Shown: positions 43,806 through 55,058, counted from the first letter of the stretch. The stretch: DNA of 64,000 nucleotides from Chrysogorgia sp. JL179-B06 (GCA_035772405.1 JAYKKM010000137.1:310001-374000); one strand, 5' to 3'. The notes: a model not told the origin generated them from the sequence alone. Numbers and translations are program-made.

Positions 43806-44084
43806 TGAAAACAGATATAGAACATATAATTAGAATGCAGAAATTAATCAATAATTTCAAATTTATATTACCAAACTCAATCTGGGTCAAAAGGTAAATT
43901 TTTATAAAAATAAATTGTAGAATAAGCACAGGATGACTGATCACTGCGTCAATCATATTTAGATCAAATCTTATTGTAGCAACATGACTGGTGCGAGAGA
44001 CCAGTGGGAGTTGCTGATTTAAGTTATTTACTGTTATTATTTCGAAGTTAGAGCTTGGAAAAACCTTTATATATATACCATCTA
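43806..44084. other. intron sequence, no gene
   Basis: AT-rich, no recognisable coding or repeat signal. Confidence 0.4.
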
Positions 44085-44535
44085 CAAGATTAAAATCTTT
44101 TGATGATAGTGCTTTTTCTGCAGCAGCTCCACGACTATGGAGTGATGGAGTGTAATTAAAAACTTATCTTTTTTAAATTAGTCTTTTTTTACTTCATGTT
44201 ATGATTTGTAAACGGCCCTGTGTGTGTGTTTGTATGCGTGTTTGTCTTTCAGCAGGATAACTCAAAAACTATTAAACAGTTTAATAAAAAATTGTGGAGC
44301 TAATGGCCGTAGGCCAAGGACAAATCGATCAAATTTTGGTTCATTTTCGATGAAAATTGGGTGAGAAATTTACATTAGAAATTTGTGCTGCTTTTCCGGG
44401 CTGAATGCGTAATTAATGCATGTTTAATTTATACATGAATACTTGACTTTCGTTGGCGGAGGTATGCAGTCTCTGAGTGCCTTCTAATTATTATTATTAT
44501 TATTATTATTATTGTTATTATTATTATTATGTTGA
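44085..44535 (+). mobile_element. LINE 3'-end remnant with TTA-repeat tail
   Basis: SFDDSAFSAAAPRLWSDGV at 44093-44152 is the conserved C-terminal AFS-AAP-LWN segment of L2-like RTs. It is followed by a UTR containing ttggcggaggtatgcagtctctgagtg-type sequence and a (TTA)n tail at 44488-44531. Confidence 0.65.
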
Positions 44536-44935
44536 CTTTTATGGATTCCGTAGTTGGTCGATCAGACTTGGCGCGAAATTTTGTCTCTTCTGGAAACATT
44601 TTGGGTTCTGGAATTGGGTATATTTAAAAAAAACTCAGATATGTCCATATTGTGGCTCCATGGTACAACAAGAGGGGAAGGAGCTTCCCCTTTTATGGGA
44701 GCACTCCGTGTTTAAGTACTCAGTTACTGAAAGTTGTTGGTTTCGCTTCGTTGGAGGACTTTTATCGTTTTAGATGCTTGCTTGTTTGACTGTTGGCACT
44801 CCGCTTTTCTCCTTTAGTGACACTGGACCTATGGCCCTAAACAGTAACAGGGTTTCGTAAGGGGCAATATTGAATATTCTGTGAATTCTCTGTGATATGG
44901 AATTTGTTTTAGTAATGATTTCTTTTTGTTTTCAG
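44536..44935. other. intron sequence before the microexon
   Basis: No repeats or genes recognised. Ends in a good polypyrimidine tract (tttctttttgttttcag). Confidence 0.4.
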
Positions 44936-44957
44936 GCTGCCCTTGACATGCAATCAG
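44936..44957 (+). CDS. PSMD11: PSMD11 22-nt microexon (about residues 208-215)
   Basis: Only 22 nt (AALDMQS plus the first base of Gly) between a strong acceptor (tttttgttttcag) and donor gttagt. It is needed to keep frame and sequence between the exons at 36936-36996 (phase 0) and 51533-51597 (phase 1), and it matches the family motif LQ-(A/T)LDMQSG exactly where expected. It sits in the middle of about 14.5 kb of intron sequence. Confidence 0.93.
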
Positions 44958-46068
44958 GTTAGTTGGATTTGCGTTGTTTACCTATGGTTTATGTCAAACA
45001 CATGTTGCAAGCATAATGAATGAATAGTTTGATGGAATACAGCTTCGTTGTAATAATTATGAAATGCTTTGCAACAAAAAACTTTTTTCACTCAGAAATT
45101 AGAGAGTCGAAAGAAGCTTCAATAGCAAAACTTATCATAACAAGAATATTTGTTGGCTCGACGTCTCGTGTTCCCAAGATTTGAGTTGCAAAATAGACCT
45201 CTTTCATAATGGCGGCCAGTTTATATACATGCAAATTAACCTTTCTGGCCTTGTTACAAAGCAAAGATTCTTTGGAATTACAGACACACAAACGAGGTCA
45301 GAAAGGCGAATTTAAATAAATATAAAAGAATATTAAATTTGGGGTTCATGTCATTTCGTTTGCAAAGCTCTGACGAATGGTGTCAAGATTTAAATTAACT
45401 GGCAGACATGCTCGACATATGCTAACATGTGTTATGTTCTCCCAATCGCGGGTATTTTTCAAAACTGGTTCTACGTTTTGCCATCTGGAAGTTGTACAAG
45501 GTCTGCCTCCTCCACAGGCATCTTCTTTTGCAGAGGAAGAAAAATCATGAGTGTGCTCTAGCAATAGAGCACCTGGGGACGAGGCAGGTATAAGGTTGTC
45601 ATTGCATCATGGGAATAGAGATACGCCGATGCGCGTCTTGACCACGTGTGACGAGCATGGTGGTGTCTTGAGAAACGGGAACATTTAAGATTTTGCTTTT
45701 TGCGTACGACATCAACTTGCTTGGTCAATGTAAACATGGAGGCTATACAGAAACTCAGAGTTAACTAATAATTGCTCTATAGATGAGGGTATATCACCAG
45801 AAGAGTCGTTGTTGTTGCTAACTGCACACAAGTCAAATAATTATTCTTAACTTTCCTGTTCGCTATATTTAAAAATATAGCTATTTAATATCATCTTGCT
45901 TTGTCATTGTCGCGTTCCCGGTTAGATATCCTCATGGAGAACACCAGCCAGAGTTAGCATGTGATCAACCACAAGATAAAGAGTCGGTTTAAACTTTATC
46001 AGTCCAGATTTACACTGTAAAACTCTCTGATTATGTGATAACTACAAAGTTATATATTAATTATAATT
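44958..46068. other. intron sequence, possible small MITE
   Basis: A short complementary pair agcaatagagca (45560) / tgctctatagat (45772) may bound an element of about 220 bp beginning near 45560. Reading frames at 45088-45564 on the minus strand have no recognisable homology. Confidence 0.35.
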
Positions 46069-46069
46069 A

Positions 46070-46156
<87 letters not shown>
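46070..46156. repeat. (TA)n microsatellite
   Basis: About 43 TA units immediately left of the Penelope-like copies. A shorter (TA)n (48273-48294) lies at their right end, suggesting insertion into one TA tract. Confidence 0.95.
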
Positions 46157-46161
<5 letters not shown>

Positions 46162-46246
46162 TAGAGTGCTGCGTAGACAGTGTTTTGAATATATAGCAAA
46201 GTGAAAAGGTGGTAAACTGCCAAGAATTTAGTGACGAATGACGAGA

Positions 46247-46281
46247 TACTGACGTTTCGAGCGGAGCCCTTCATCAGAGTA
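46247..46281 (-). ncRNA. hammerhead-ribozyme-like motif in Penelope terminus (minus copy)
   Basis: On the minus strand: TACT, then CTGATGA, then AGGGCTCCGCTC, then GAAAC, GTC, AGTA. TACT/AGTA form stem I, GGGC/GCTC can form stem II, and CTGATGA, GAAA and GTC are the conserved core and cleavage triplet. Stem III is reduced to AC/GT with no loop, the minimal form known from Penelope-like elements, which is thought to work as a dimer. An unpaired A next to stem II is a deviation. Confidence 0.65.
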
Positions 46282-46729
46282 AGACGAGATGAAATAAAAT
46301 AAATAGGGCTTATATATATGCCAAAAGGGTGTCACAGGTAGAAAGTAGCCAATCAAATGCACGGGAAATAAACTAACTAATAATTAATGAGATGGCAAAA
46401 GTTAAGTCATTTACTATTTTTACAGTCGATCAATAAGCAGACTGAGGGGGTGGGAGAAATGACAGGTCCAATATTCAAGGGGATTAGGCGATAATAATAG
46501 AAACAAAGACTTGAAAAGGAATGAGCATAAGCTAATAATAAAAAGTTCATAAGCTAATAATAAAAAGTTCCAAGCAAAATAAAATGACAAAAAACTTTTA
46601 CGAAATTAAATAAAAGAAAAACGTTCGTTAAGACCAAGAGGATGTGTGGTGCCAAGTTTAAAAATGAGACGCTTCTCTTGCCGCTTGCGGTTATCGTTGC
46701 CACCGGAAATGGGAAGGATGGCACAGACT

Positions 46730-47240
46730 TTAAAGGGACACTCCGGCCCAAATACAAATGTAGTTCATATGAAAGATCTTACTGACTTTAGATTATTTCC
46801 AAAGTTTCAGCATTCCTATCAATTTAGTTAAGAAGATGTGGCTAGTTGAAGTTGGAGAGTTTGTCCAATTTCGACGCCATTTTGTTTCTCAAATATGACG
46901 TCACTGAGTGACGTGATCTCGTATTATGCCTAAGAAGCTCCTCTACTTTCCTGCATGATGAACTAAATAGTTTATTTCGACTAATTTTCGTCCAAAGACC
47001 ATTCACAATAACTATCACTATGTGATCGCCATCAAAACAACTCCACTGACGATAAAGAATCACTCAATGACGTCATATTTTCAAAACCAATATGGCGTCA
47101 AAATCCACAAATTTTCAACTTCAACTAGCAATATCTTCTCAACTAAATTGATAGGAATGCTGAAACTTTGGAAATAAACTAAAGTCAGTAAGATCTTTCA
47201 TATGAACTGCATTTGTATTTGGGCCGGAGTGTCCCTTTAA
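46730..47240. mobile_element. TTAA-flanked MITE inside the Penelope copy, 511 bp
   Basis: TTAAAGGGACACTCCGGCCC at the left and its complement at the right, with further inverted arms (gaaagatcttactgacttta / taaagtcagtaagatctttc; gtcactgagtgacgt / atgacgtcat). The uninterrupted sequence cagacTTTAATGTCTG (complement) is present in the neighbouring Penelope copy at 47736-47751, so the pre-insertion site is visible and has a single TTAA. Confidence 0.95.
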
Positions 47241-47645
47241 TGTCTGAAACCAAATGGTTGGAGCTGTTGAAATGGCGGGCTACAGGTTTGTCACCATCAT
47301 TGATCCTCACGGAACGAAGATGTTCAGCAAACCTGTCTGAAAGGCGTCGCCCAGTTTCACCGATGTAGATTTTAGGGCATTTATCGCAAGAAATGCAATA
47401 AATTATGTTGGTGGACGTGCATGAAAAAGCATGACAGATTGTGTGGTCGAATTTGGGGGCAGTAATAACTGTAGTGGGATTGAGAAAAGGGCATGTGTTA
47501 CAGCGGGAACGGCCGCAAGAAAATGTTCCCGCTGGTGCCGAGGTATTTTGTTTAAGGGCACTATGTACTAAGGAGTCACGAATGTTGACGACGGTGTTCC
47601 TAAACAGTCATCGATAAATCTGCCGAAAAAATCAGGCAAGGGACC

Positions 47646-48275
47646 CGTCTATTGCTGAACATCTTCGTTCCGTGAGGATCAATGATGGTGACAAACCTGT
47701 AGCCCGCCATTTCAACAGCTCCAACCATTTGGTTTCAGACATTAAAGTCTGTGCCATCCTTCCCATTTCCGGTGGCAACGATAACCGCAAGCGGCAAGAG
47801 AAGCGTCTCATTTTTAAACTTGGCACCACACATCCTCTTGGTCTTAACGAACGTTTTTCTTTTATTTAATTTCGTAAAAGTTTTTTGTCATTTTATTTTG
47901 CTTGGAACTTTTTATTATTAGCTTATGAACTTTTTATTATTAGCTTATGCTCATTCCTTTTCAAGTCTTTGTTTCTATTATTATCGCCTAATCCCCTTGA
48001 ATATTGGACCTGTCATTTCTCCCACCCCCTCAGTCTGCTTATTGATCGACTGTAAAAATAGTAAATGACTTAACTTTTGCCATCTCATTAATTATTAGTT
48101 AGTTTATTTCCCGTGCATTTGATTGGCTACTTTCTACCTGTGACACCCTTTTGGCATATATATAAGCCCTATTTATTTTATTTCATCTCGTCTTACTCTG
48201 ATGAAGGGCTCCACTCGAAACGTCAGTATCTCGTCACTAAATTCTTGGCAGTTTACCACCTTTTCACTTTGCTAT
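47646..48275 (+). mobile_element. Penelope-like element, plus-strand copy (C-terminus and 3' end)
   Basis: A head-to-head second copy starting inside the GIY-YIG region. AEHLRSVRINDGDKPVARHF, NSSNHLVSDIKVCAILPISG and RQEKRLIFKLGTTHPLGLNE are uninterrupted to a stop near 47868. The 3' UTR to 48275 contains the second hammerhead-like motif and ends at a (TA)n tract. It is nearly identical to the minus copy apart from the MITE, so the two are recent duplicates. Confidence 0.88.
48194..48228 (+). ncRNA. hammerhead-ribozyme-like motif in Penelope terminus (plus copy)
   Basis: TACT, CTGATGA, AGGGCTCCACTC, GAAAC, GTC, AGTA. Same as the minus copy except ACTC for GCTC, which removes one base pair of stem II (C-A mismatch). 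Core residues are conserved. Confidence 0.6.
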
Positions 48276-48639
48276 ATATATATATATATATATAGAAACC
48301 TCTAAGCATAGCTCTTTCACTTTACGATCCCTAACCCTAGTCTTATGAGTTATGTACCTTTGTAACCACCATCCCTGATCTGTGTTGCGAATGAAAGTAA
48401 TTAGCGCTAAGAATGCCTCAGATCCCTCATAGACCCTAACCCCAACCTCTTCCACCTTCATAACCCTAAATTTAATTAGTTATTTTATCCGAACCATTCT
48501 GATTTCAATTCCGACACCTTGACTCTCATCGGAAGTTGTACTAATATTGCCAAAGCGTTTGACTGAACCAGTAGGTTCAGCGTTCAACTGAACCTGTATT
48601 TTCACCGCATCTACAAAGAGATGAACCTAATAATTTTGG

Positions 48640-49560
48640 TCATATTATGGCTTATCTCGCTTTAGTGTACATGATTCCTACGAGGAAGAAACCCTTTGAG
48701 AAATAGTGCAAAGAACTGTTCAAGATCTCAAACACATTGACATACAAAATAATAAGTTGTTACTTAGTTTTAGCATAGTATTCTGAAGAAACAATTCACA
48801 AAATGGTCAGGAATCACAAAATAGGATTTCGTGACAGGAGAAGTATCATCTCTAAGATTTTTAAATTGGTTTACTTGAACGGCTTTACTTCATAGAGAAC
48901 GACCAAGCGAGAAGTTCGAATGAAGATATAAAGCGAGCTGACTAAACGTAGCAACTTGAATAAATTTGTCTGTCTGATCATAGACAAAGCATAGTTAATG
49001 CAACTCAACATTAAAACTCAACACAAAAACTTTATTTCCATAAACATAGAATAAATAATTCAGTACACTGCAGCTCAATGATATGATTTGGGAGCAACTA
49101 AGGAGAAATGGTATTGACATCGATAAGGATAACTTATCGGTTTCTTTAACAAATCTCTTTATCAACATTGGGACTTGTTTGATAGCATGATATCATTTGA
49201 TATCATTACGAAAGAATTATCGTGTAAGTTATTGTGTAAGTTATTCCTGTGATGAAGAAATGCTTCGGGAGGTAGTGTGAAGAACTGTTAAGGATTTAAA
49301 ACATGTGGAAACACGTTAAACTAAAACGGGTTATTACGTTCAAAGCGTTGCTAGATTTCCTGTAAATAAGACTGATATTTGCATATTTCGCCTGAAAGCA
49401 CATGTAGAGACAATGGCGCTGTATCGTTTTGAGTTTTTAAACAAGTCATAATGAATGAAGTAAAAGGGGCGCTTGTGGAGATACTGTAGATAAAACCTTA
49501 TTAATATGCTACATAGATTTGGAGTTAAAAAATATTTATAACATGTTCAGTTAAAGTTTT
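48640..49560. other. diverged internal repeat, no gene
   Basis: Stretches near 48680-48760 and 49250-49330 resemble each other (gaagaaa-ccctttgagaaatag-gcaaagaactgtt / gaagaaatgcttcgggaggtagtgtgaagaactgtt). Otherwise AT-rich and unassigned. Confidence 0.4.
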
Positions 49561-49589
49561 TTATTTTACATCAAACCCTGGTCCATTAA

Positions 49590-49740
49590 GTTTTCGGGGT
49601 GGTGGGGTTGTTTGGGGGTGTTGGGATGTTTTGGGGTGTTGTGGAGTGTTTTTGGGTGCATTTAGAGTGTCTTAGATTGTGGGGGCGTTTTGGGGGTGAT
49701 TTAGATTGTGGCGTGTTTTGGGGACGTTTGGGGCGCCCAT
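49590..49740 (+). repeat. G/T-rich degenerate minisatellite (TTTTGGGGTGTT)
   Basis: Runs of three to five G separated by T-rich spacers. It has G-quadruplex potential on the + strand. A second block lies at 50030-50180. Confidence 0.8.
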
Positions 49741-50029
49741 TTAAAATTCTAGGGATACCAACCAACACAAAGCAACAAAAAGTAAAGATTATAGAGCTTT
49801 TAGAGTGTTTGTAAGTAATTGGAATGTGTGCGTTTGTAAATAGGAAAAATGAAATAATATTTCTTGTGAGCTTAAAATCGTTTAATTTATTGCACTTGAG
49901 GAAAAAATATTGGCATATGTGGATTCGAACTTACACCTCTCAGGGTGGGGCGGACACATACGACATATTCTTGAAACGTCAGGGCCCCATGTAAATATGA
50001 AATTTGAATTATAATTTTTTATTAGCTTT

Positions 50030-50180
50030 TTGGGGGGTGTTTTAGGGGTGTATTTGGGGGTGTTTTAGGGGTGTATTTGGGGGTGTTTTAGATTGTGGAA
50101 GTGCACCCCAAAGGGGTGTTTTGAGGGTGTTGAAGTGTTTTGGGGTGTCGTGGATTGCTTTGGGGGTGTTTGGGATATCC
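50030..50180 (+). repeat. G/T-rich degenerate minisatellite, second block
   Basis: Units such as gtgttttaggggtgtatttg are repeated nearly exactly twice at 50038-50090, then degenerate. Same composition and probably the same origin as 49590-49740. Confidence 0.8.
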
Positions 50181-50359
50181 TGTGTCAGGGGTGAGCGGGG
50201 ATAGTAGGTATATTTCTCAAACGGCCACAGGGCCACGAAAAAGGGGCCATTTTGAAGGATATATCCTCAGAGAAAGGACCACAAAAAGCCCTCTGGGGCC
50301 ATTTTGTAAACTTATCAATATAAATGTTATGTAGAGAACTAAACTATTCAGTTGACATC

Positions 50360-50533
50360 ATGCCTCGGACACATAAAGACTGTCCCATATGCGGAAAGAA
50401 AGGTTTATTGAGATTAGCAAACCATTTGGCGGACTTTCGCCTATTATCCTCAGAAGAAAGGCAATCCCACTTCATCCGTGTCAGAGCTTGTACTGTAGAT
50501 TTAGAAATGCTTTTGATTTTAAGCCTTGTTTAA
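50360..50533 (+). CDS. zinc-finger-like small ORF (unknown, probably element-derived)
   Basis: From ATG 50360: MPRTHKDCPICGKKGLLRLA, then NHLADFRLLSSEERQSHFIR. The CPIC-GK...L-NHL pattern looks like one C2H2-type finger (second His uncertain) followed by an LSSEER segment. I have the impression that similar short proteins occur in cnidarian repeats, but cannot confirm it. It lies between inverted arms and is probably part of a transposon gene; the C-terminus is lost in AT-rich sequence. Confidence 0.4.
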   Translation: MPRTHKDCPICGKKGLLRLANHLADFRLLSSEERQSHFIRVRACTVDLEMLLILSLV

Positions 50534-51339
50534 CACATACATTCTACACTAACACTGTCAAACTATTACTTAAAATTTTCTTGCTGCTATCACTTGCGCT
50601 ATTTTATATCATATGCGATTCAATTTGCGATACACTCATTCCGAAAGGGATAATAATTGTTCAATCACTGGAGTGAAAGGCCGTTTAAGATCGTTTAATG
50701 CCGTCAACGTTTACCTAAACGTTTGAACCGCTTAAGACATTATTAGGGAATCAAACGGTAGCGACAACATGTCTTTTTGACATGAAAAGATTAATGACAA
50801 GGACAGTCTTACCGACCCAAGATTATAAAAACAAGAGGGGTTATACAGAAGACGAATATATCCAGGATGGAAACTATCGGAAAACTGCAAAGAGAAGGAA
50901 GTGCTCATAACCCGTTATGGTACTATGGATTTGGTACACTAGGTATCCACCTGTTTTGTTTGCATAGAGGAGATTGAGAGGGGGAGCAACTCCCGATGAG
51001 AGTCAAGGATTCGGAATTGAAATCGGAATAGTTCAGATGGATTAACTAATTACATTTAGGTTATGAGGTGTAAGAGGTTAGGGTTAGGGGTCTATGAGGG
51101 ATGTGAGGCATTCTTAACGCTAATCACATACGTCCCTCACATGTCTCATTAATTACTGTTTATTTTGTGAAACGCTCATTACTTTTGTGTGTTCCCTTTG
51201 CTTTCCTTCACCTCACTTTAATTACACAAACAATACTAATTACTTTTGTGCATCACACTGTTTGTTCTGTCTTATTGTTCTATTGAATTACTAATGAGGC
51301 AGCATCCCTTTGATCGGTGGATGGGGGTTACCTACTTTG

Positions 51340-51472
51340 GTGGTTATTTGCATATCACAAATGTCTAAATATCTCAAAGAATGACGTGAGATATGATAGA
51401 GCTCTAAATTACAATTCTTTGTTATTTTAGAAGTAAATAGCTAAAACTTAATTTTCGTTTCATAAACACTTT
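51340..51472 (-). repeat. solo arm of the TTAA MITE family
   Basis: ttatttgcatatcacaaatg, taaatatctcaaagaatgac and aaaacttaattttcgtttca taaacacTTTAA match the right arm of the elements at 21095-21561 and 28911-29670. No left arm is present. Confidence 0.7.
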
Positions 51473-51532
51473 AATTCTATTACAGAAATATTTAGCCATG
51501 GTTTGAGTGCTTACTTATGATTTTCTTCCTAG

Positions 51533-51597
51533 GTATACTCCATGCAGAAGAAAAAGACTTCAAAACAGCCTACTCATACTTTTACGAAGCCTTTGAG
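51533..51597 (+). CDS. PSMD11: PSMD11 exon (about residues 215-237)
   Basis: 65 nt, acceptor ttttcttcctag, donor gtgtgt. It completes Gly, then ILHAEEKDFKTAYSYFYEAF and Glu; phase 0 end. This is the junction between the helical repeats and the PCI part, and AEEKD-KTAYSYFYEAFE is near-invariant. Confidence 0.96.
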
Positions 51598-53200
51598 GTG
51601 TGTTTTTGATTGCACTCACCAATGATCATTGACCCATGTGACCTGGTCACTCGCCTGTATGAGTAAGAGAACCTCGGTCAATTATCCCCTTTTGGCATTT
51701 ATTTTCACATTAGCTCAGCAAGCCTCGCTATGGTGATTACTGTTTTGAGAAAATATGACCTAAAAGTGAGGCTTGTGAAACCAGACATACATGTCCAATA
51801 CTGTCGAACTGATATGGATGGTAAAATTGGTTGACGATCCGTAAGCATAATTTTCATTTCGTGAAACAGCCTCAAGCTGTGCCCTACATATACTACATGT
51901 GCCTCTTAACTCCAGCTGCGCATTTCACTGATACCCTCACCAAATCACTTATGACCCATATGGTTCATACGACTGGTATGGGTTGTAAATAGTACACGAC
52001 GACCCATTAATTTATGAGATCATAACGCATGATACATGTTATGTATCATTGCTTTCTTCTTTAAAAACCTCAAATAATCTGTGCTGCAACTTATCTACAT
52101 CACCAACTTCCGGCACCATAACGCATAATATGTGTCCTTATCACAACTTATCTACAACATGTATCACTTTTGTTCTTTAAAACCTTAACACCTTATGACA
52201 AATTGTCTACATCATTGCTTCGTTCTTTCAAATCCTCAAAATAATATGTACCGCCATGACATGTTACATATCGCCCATAGGCCATAACATATGTGATACA
52301 AGATTCTCCTGATTTACATATACAGTACTTTTCCTTCCATTTACCGGTACTCGTCTAAAATGGATTTAATCTCCAAGATATTACATGAATACTAGAAGTT
52401 AGCAAGGGAAGTGTGCTGCCTCGAAATCCAAGGCATGATATTGTGCAAAATTGCAAAAATAAGTGGTGGGCTTATTGAAGTCAAAGTCGCTATGGAGGAG
52501 CAGTGAGTTCTTCAGTACTGCATATATATATATATATATATATATGAGCTTGTTGGACCATAGGTACTCGCAATCTGCCCCTGGCACATTTGCAGATGTC
52601 TCACATCTGCCCCAACCTTGTTGACCCCCCTTGTGTTGTAACCGTTCTCAACATCAGAATTTGTTTCTTGTATAAAAATGCAGTTCAATATATTCTGTCG
52701 CTTTATATCTCACAGCTGTGTATGAGGGACACGGATGTACATTCTTCTACATGAATGAGATACAATGAACTCACACCAATATACACCTAAAATACAAGGA
52801 AAACTGTATTCACAAACAAAACAATTTCATATCATGCCCATGATTTTGACAAGTGATGCTGCGCTGGCAAGAAATCGCAGATACCTTGCAGTCACTGAGC
52901 CATATTTCCGTTTGGTGAGCGTTTAACAAGAAAAATTAAGTATACATAACTATCTTAGTCGTCTTACCTTGACAAGAGAATACTTCCTCATTCAGAAGGC
53001 AGAACAGATCGTTCAAACTTCACGGTGTTGACAAGTTTCGAACAGCGAATAACTTTAATACACGTGTAAAACTTCTACGTCACAAAACGTCATAAAACTG
53101 AACACCTCGACAAACAGAAATTTACACAAATCGAGATTTCGTTGACAACACATAGTTCCGCGAAGAAGTCTGGGTACGAGACACAGCAACCCAAGTCAAT
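51598..53200. other. intron sequence, (TA)n at 52519-52544
   Basis: Apart from the TA microsatellite and repeated 'cataacgcat-ata-atgt' phrases near 52010-52160, no structure stands out. ctgggtacgaga at 53170 is a fragment of the CTGGGTACGAG repeat. Confidence 0.4.
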
Positions 53201-54210
53201 ATTAGTGTGCTGCCTGCGGCAGCAATAAACGTTTACATGCATGTGTATCTAACTCATTTACAACATTCGGGTTTGTGTTGCATGTTGCCTTCGCCTCGAA
53301 TTTCTATATCCGAGACAACACGGCCGCTAACGTCGCAAGTATTACATATATATCGCTTTTCATATGAGCTCATGAAAAGAGTCAACAGTTACATACCTGT
53401 GTTACTCTACTTTCCGCCCATTACTCAACTATACTGAAATATTAATAACAATAACATCTCCTATATACCATTAAGTATATTTTCAACATATTGTGTTACA
53501 TACACAATTAGCCTACACTTAAATAAATCATCCTCTTATGATATAAATCAACATAAAGCTACACATCCTTTTTAAAATCAAAATTGCTAACAATGTAGTC
53601 AATTTGTCGCACTCTTCATTTCTTTACATTGACAAACTCCAATATTTGGAGAGCATTATCCATTCACATATTAATGTTTTGGGACATTCATTTCCGAAGC
53701 AAAACTAGTAACATCTGGAACACCGTGCTTTCATGATAGTAAAAAATCCAAGTTTAAACAGTCGCTGCCAAAATAACGGAGTCCCCTTTGCATTAGCCAT
53801 AATGTTCGTATATTTTGCACTTTTGACACATTTTAGTCAAACGACTACCAGCATAGCTTCCTCGATTAATGTGATAAAACAACCATGTGCCACTTCCCAT
53901 CAACAACCAAAACTTCACTACACCATTGACGCACTTCTATGGTTATCAATATTGTTCCCATAGCCAAACCACAATTTAATGTGAAACCATGGAAATCTTA
54001 TATAACAAATTCCTACTCTCACTCACGAATTTCTCGTCGATTTTAATGTCAACCAAATTCTTGCAATCCCGTTTCTCCCCCAAATCCCATCAATAAAATT
54101 AATCATTAATTAACGTCTGGCAACTTCAGCAAACCGAGAAACAGACAATAATGCTTCCAGTACTACCACGAATAAAAAAACAATTTCAACAGAATAGATT
54201 GCTTACTTAG
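53201..54210. other. intron sequence, no gene
   Basis: AT-rich. Short frames at 53207-53437 and 53733-53963 have no recognisable content. Confidence 0.4.
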
Positions 54211-54214
54211 CCAT

Positions 54215-54440
54215 ATGCATCCAACCCACTTTACAGGTCGTCAATTCCCTTTCACAGGTCGTAAAACCATTTTACCTTCCGTACAATCCGTACAGATCGA
54301 CAAAATGTTTTGGCCTACCTTAGCCTTATACAGTATCCAACCCACTTTACGGGTTGTAAATTCCCTTTCACTGCATGTCGTGAAACCATTTTCCCCTATA
54401 TACCTTAACCACATGCCATCCCAACTTATGTCATCCCAAA
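54215..54440 (+). repeat. diverged tandem duplication, about 115 bp
   Basis: catccaacccactttacagg, aattccctttcac and cgt-aaaccattttacc blocks occur at 54220-54280 and again at 54335-54395. Confidence 0.7.
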
Positions 54441-54770
54441 CCGTGCACTTATATTGCCACATATCCTCACCTAATTTTTACGGAAATAACAGATCGTCCC
54501 ACCCTCGGGGATCTCATTTTTTTGTTATACGGTTTGTAAATCTATTTTCTACCACTCGTTAAAAGCACTTACGATCCGTACGGATCACACACAATATTTC
54601 ACGAAACTAACCATCCGTATCAGTTTGACATTATTGGACAACCATCAATATCTGGCATTTCACTCAATTAAACTGTTTGTTCTAAGGGTTTATGGTGAAG
54701 GATAATTTCGAGTGTAAGAATATATACATTTTAAGACCAAACCGGGACCAGTTGCGAAAAATGCAACATC

Positions 54771-54890
54771 AAGGCCTTCTGGCTGGAATTGAACCCACAA
54801 ACTGCGAGGCTAGTGCAACTAGTGCTCTGACCACTGAGCACGGATGTGTCCTAGACCAGCGCTCTATCCTACTGAGCTACAGAAGCCGTT
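54771..54890 (-). repeat. tRNA-like sequence with insertion (SINE-like)
   Basis: Minus strand: GGCTTCTGTAGCTCAGTAGG-ATAGAGCG (A box), then a second A-box-like GCTCAGTGGTCAGAGCAC, then a B box GGGTTCAATTCC and CAGCCAGAAGGCC, which pairs with the start. It looks like a tRNA-derived sequence with an internal duplication of the 5' half. Confidence 0.55.
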
Positions 54891-55058
54891 ACCAAGAGCT
54901 TGTTCAAACGTTTGGTGTATATAATGGTGTATATAAACACTAGTAAATATATTTTGAGATATATTTTATATATGTCTACAGTAGCTATTGTTCTGTCCTG
55001 TTTCGTGTGCAGGGGTTTAGCTCCTTAGCTCTTCTAATTTTCTCTCTCCAAACTTTAG

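Larger units (their letters stand above)
46190..47645 (-). mobile_element. Penelope-like element, minus-strand copy (C-terminus and 3' end)
   Basis: Read on the minus strand from about 47645: NIRDSLVHSALKQ, then CGRSRCNTCPFL (Cys-rich linker), NIIYCISCDKCPKIYIGETG with RRLSDRFAEHLRSVR (GIY-YIG endonuclease motifs), then, beyond a MITE insertion, KVCAILPISGGNDNRKRQEK and LIFKLGTTHPLGLNERFSF ending near 46610. The 3' UTR to 46190 contains a hammerhead-like motif. 5'-truncated: the RT proper is missing. Confidence 0.88.
48300..51135. mobile_element. possible 2.8-kb element bounded by inverted arms
   Basis: Segment 48320-48545 (gcgctaagaatgcctcagat, ccctcatagaccctaacccc, gacaccttgactctcatcgg) is the diverged complement of 50990-51125 (cccgatgagagtcaaggatt, gggtctatgagggatgtgag, gcattcttaacgctaatcac). 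The enclosed 2.4 kb has G/T-rich blocks and one zinc-finger-like frame but no transposase. The boundaries are approximate. Confidence 0.55.

Noticed and set aside
46050..46274. Tyr-Ile repeat protein frame
   Set aside because: Translation of the (TA)n microsatellite.
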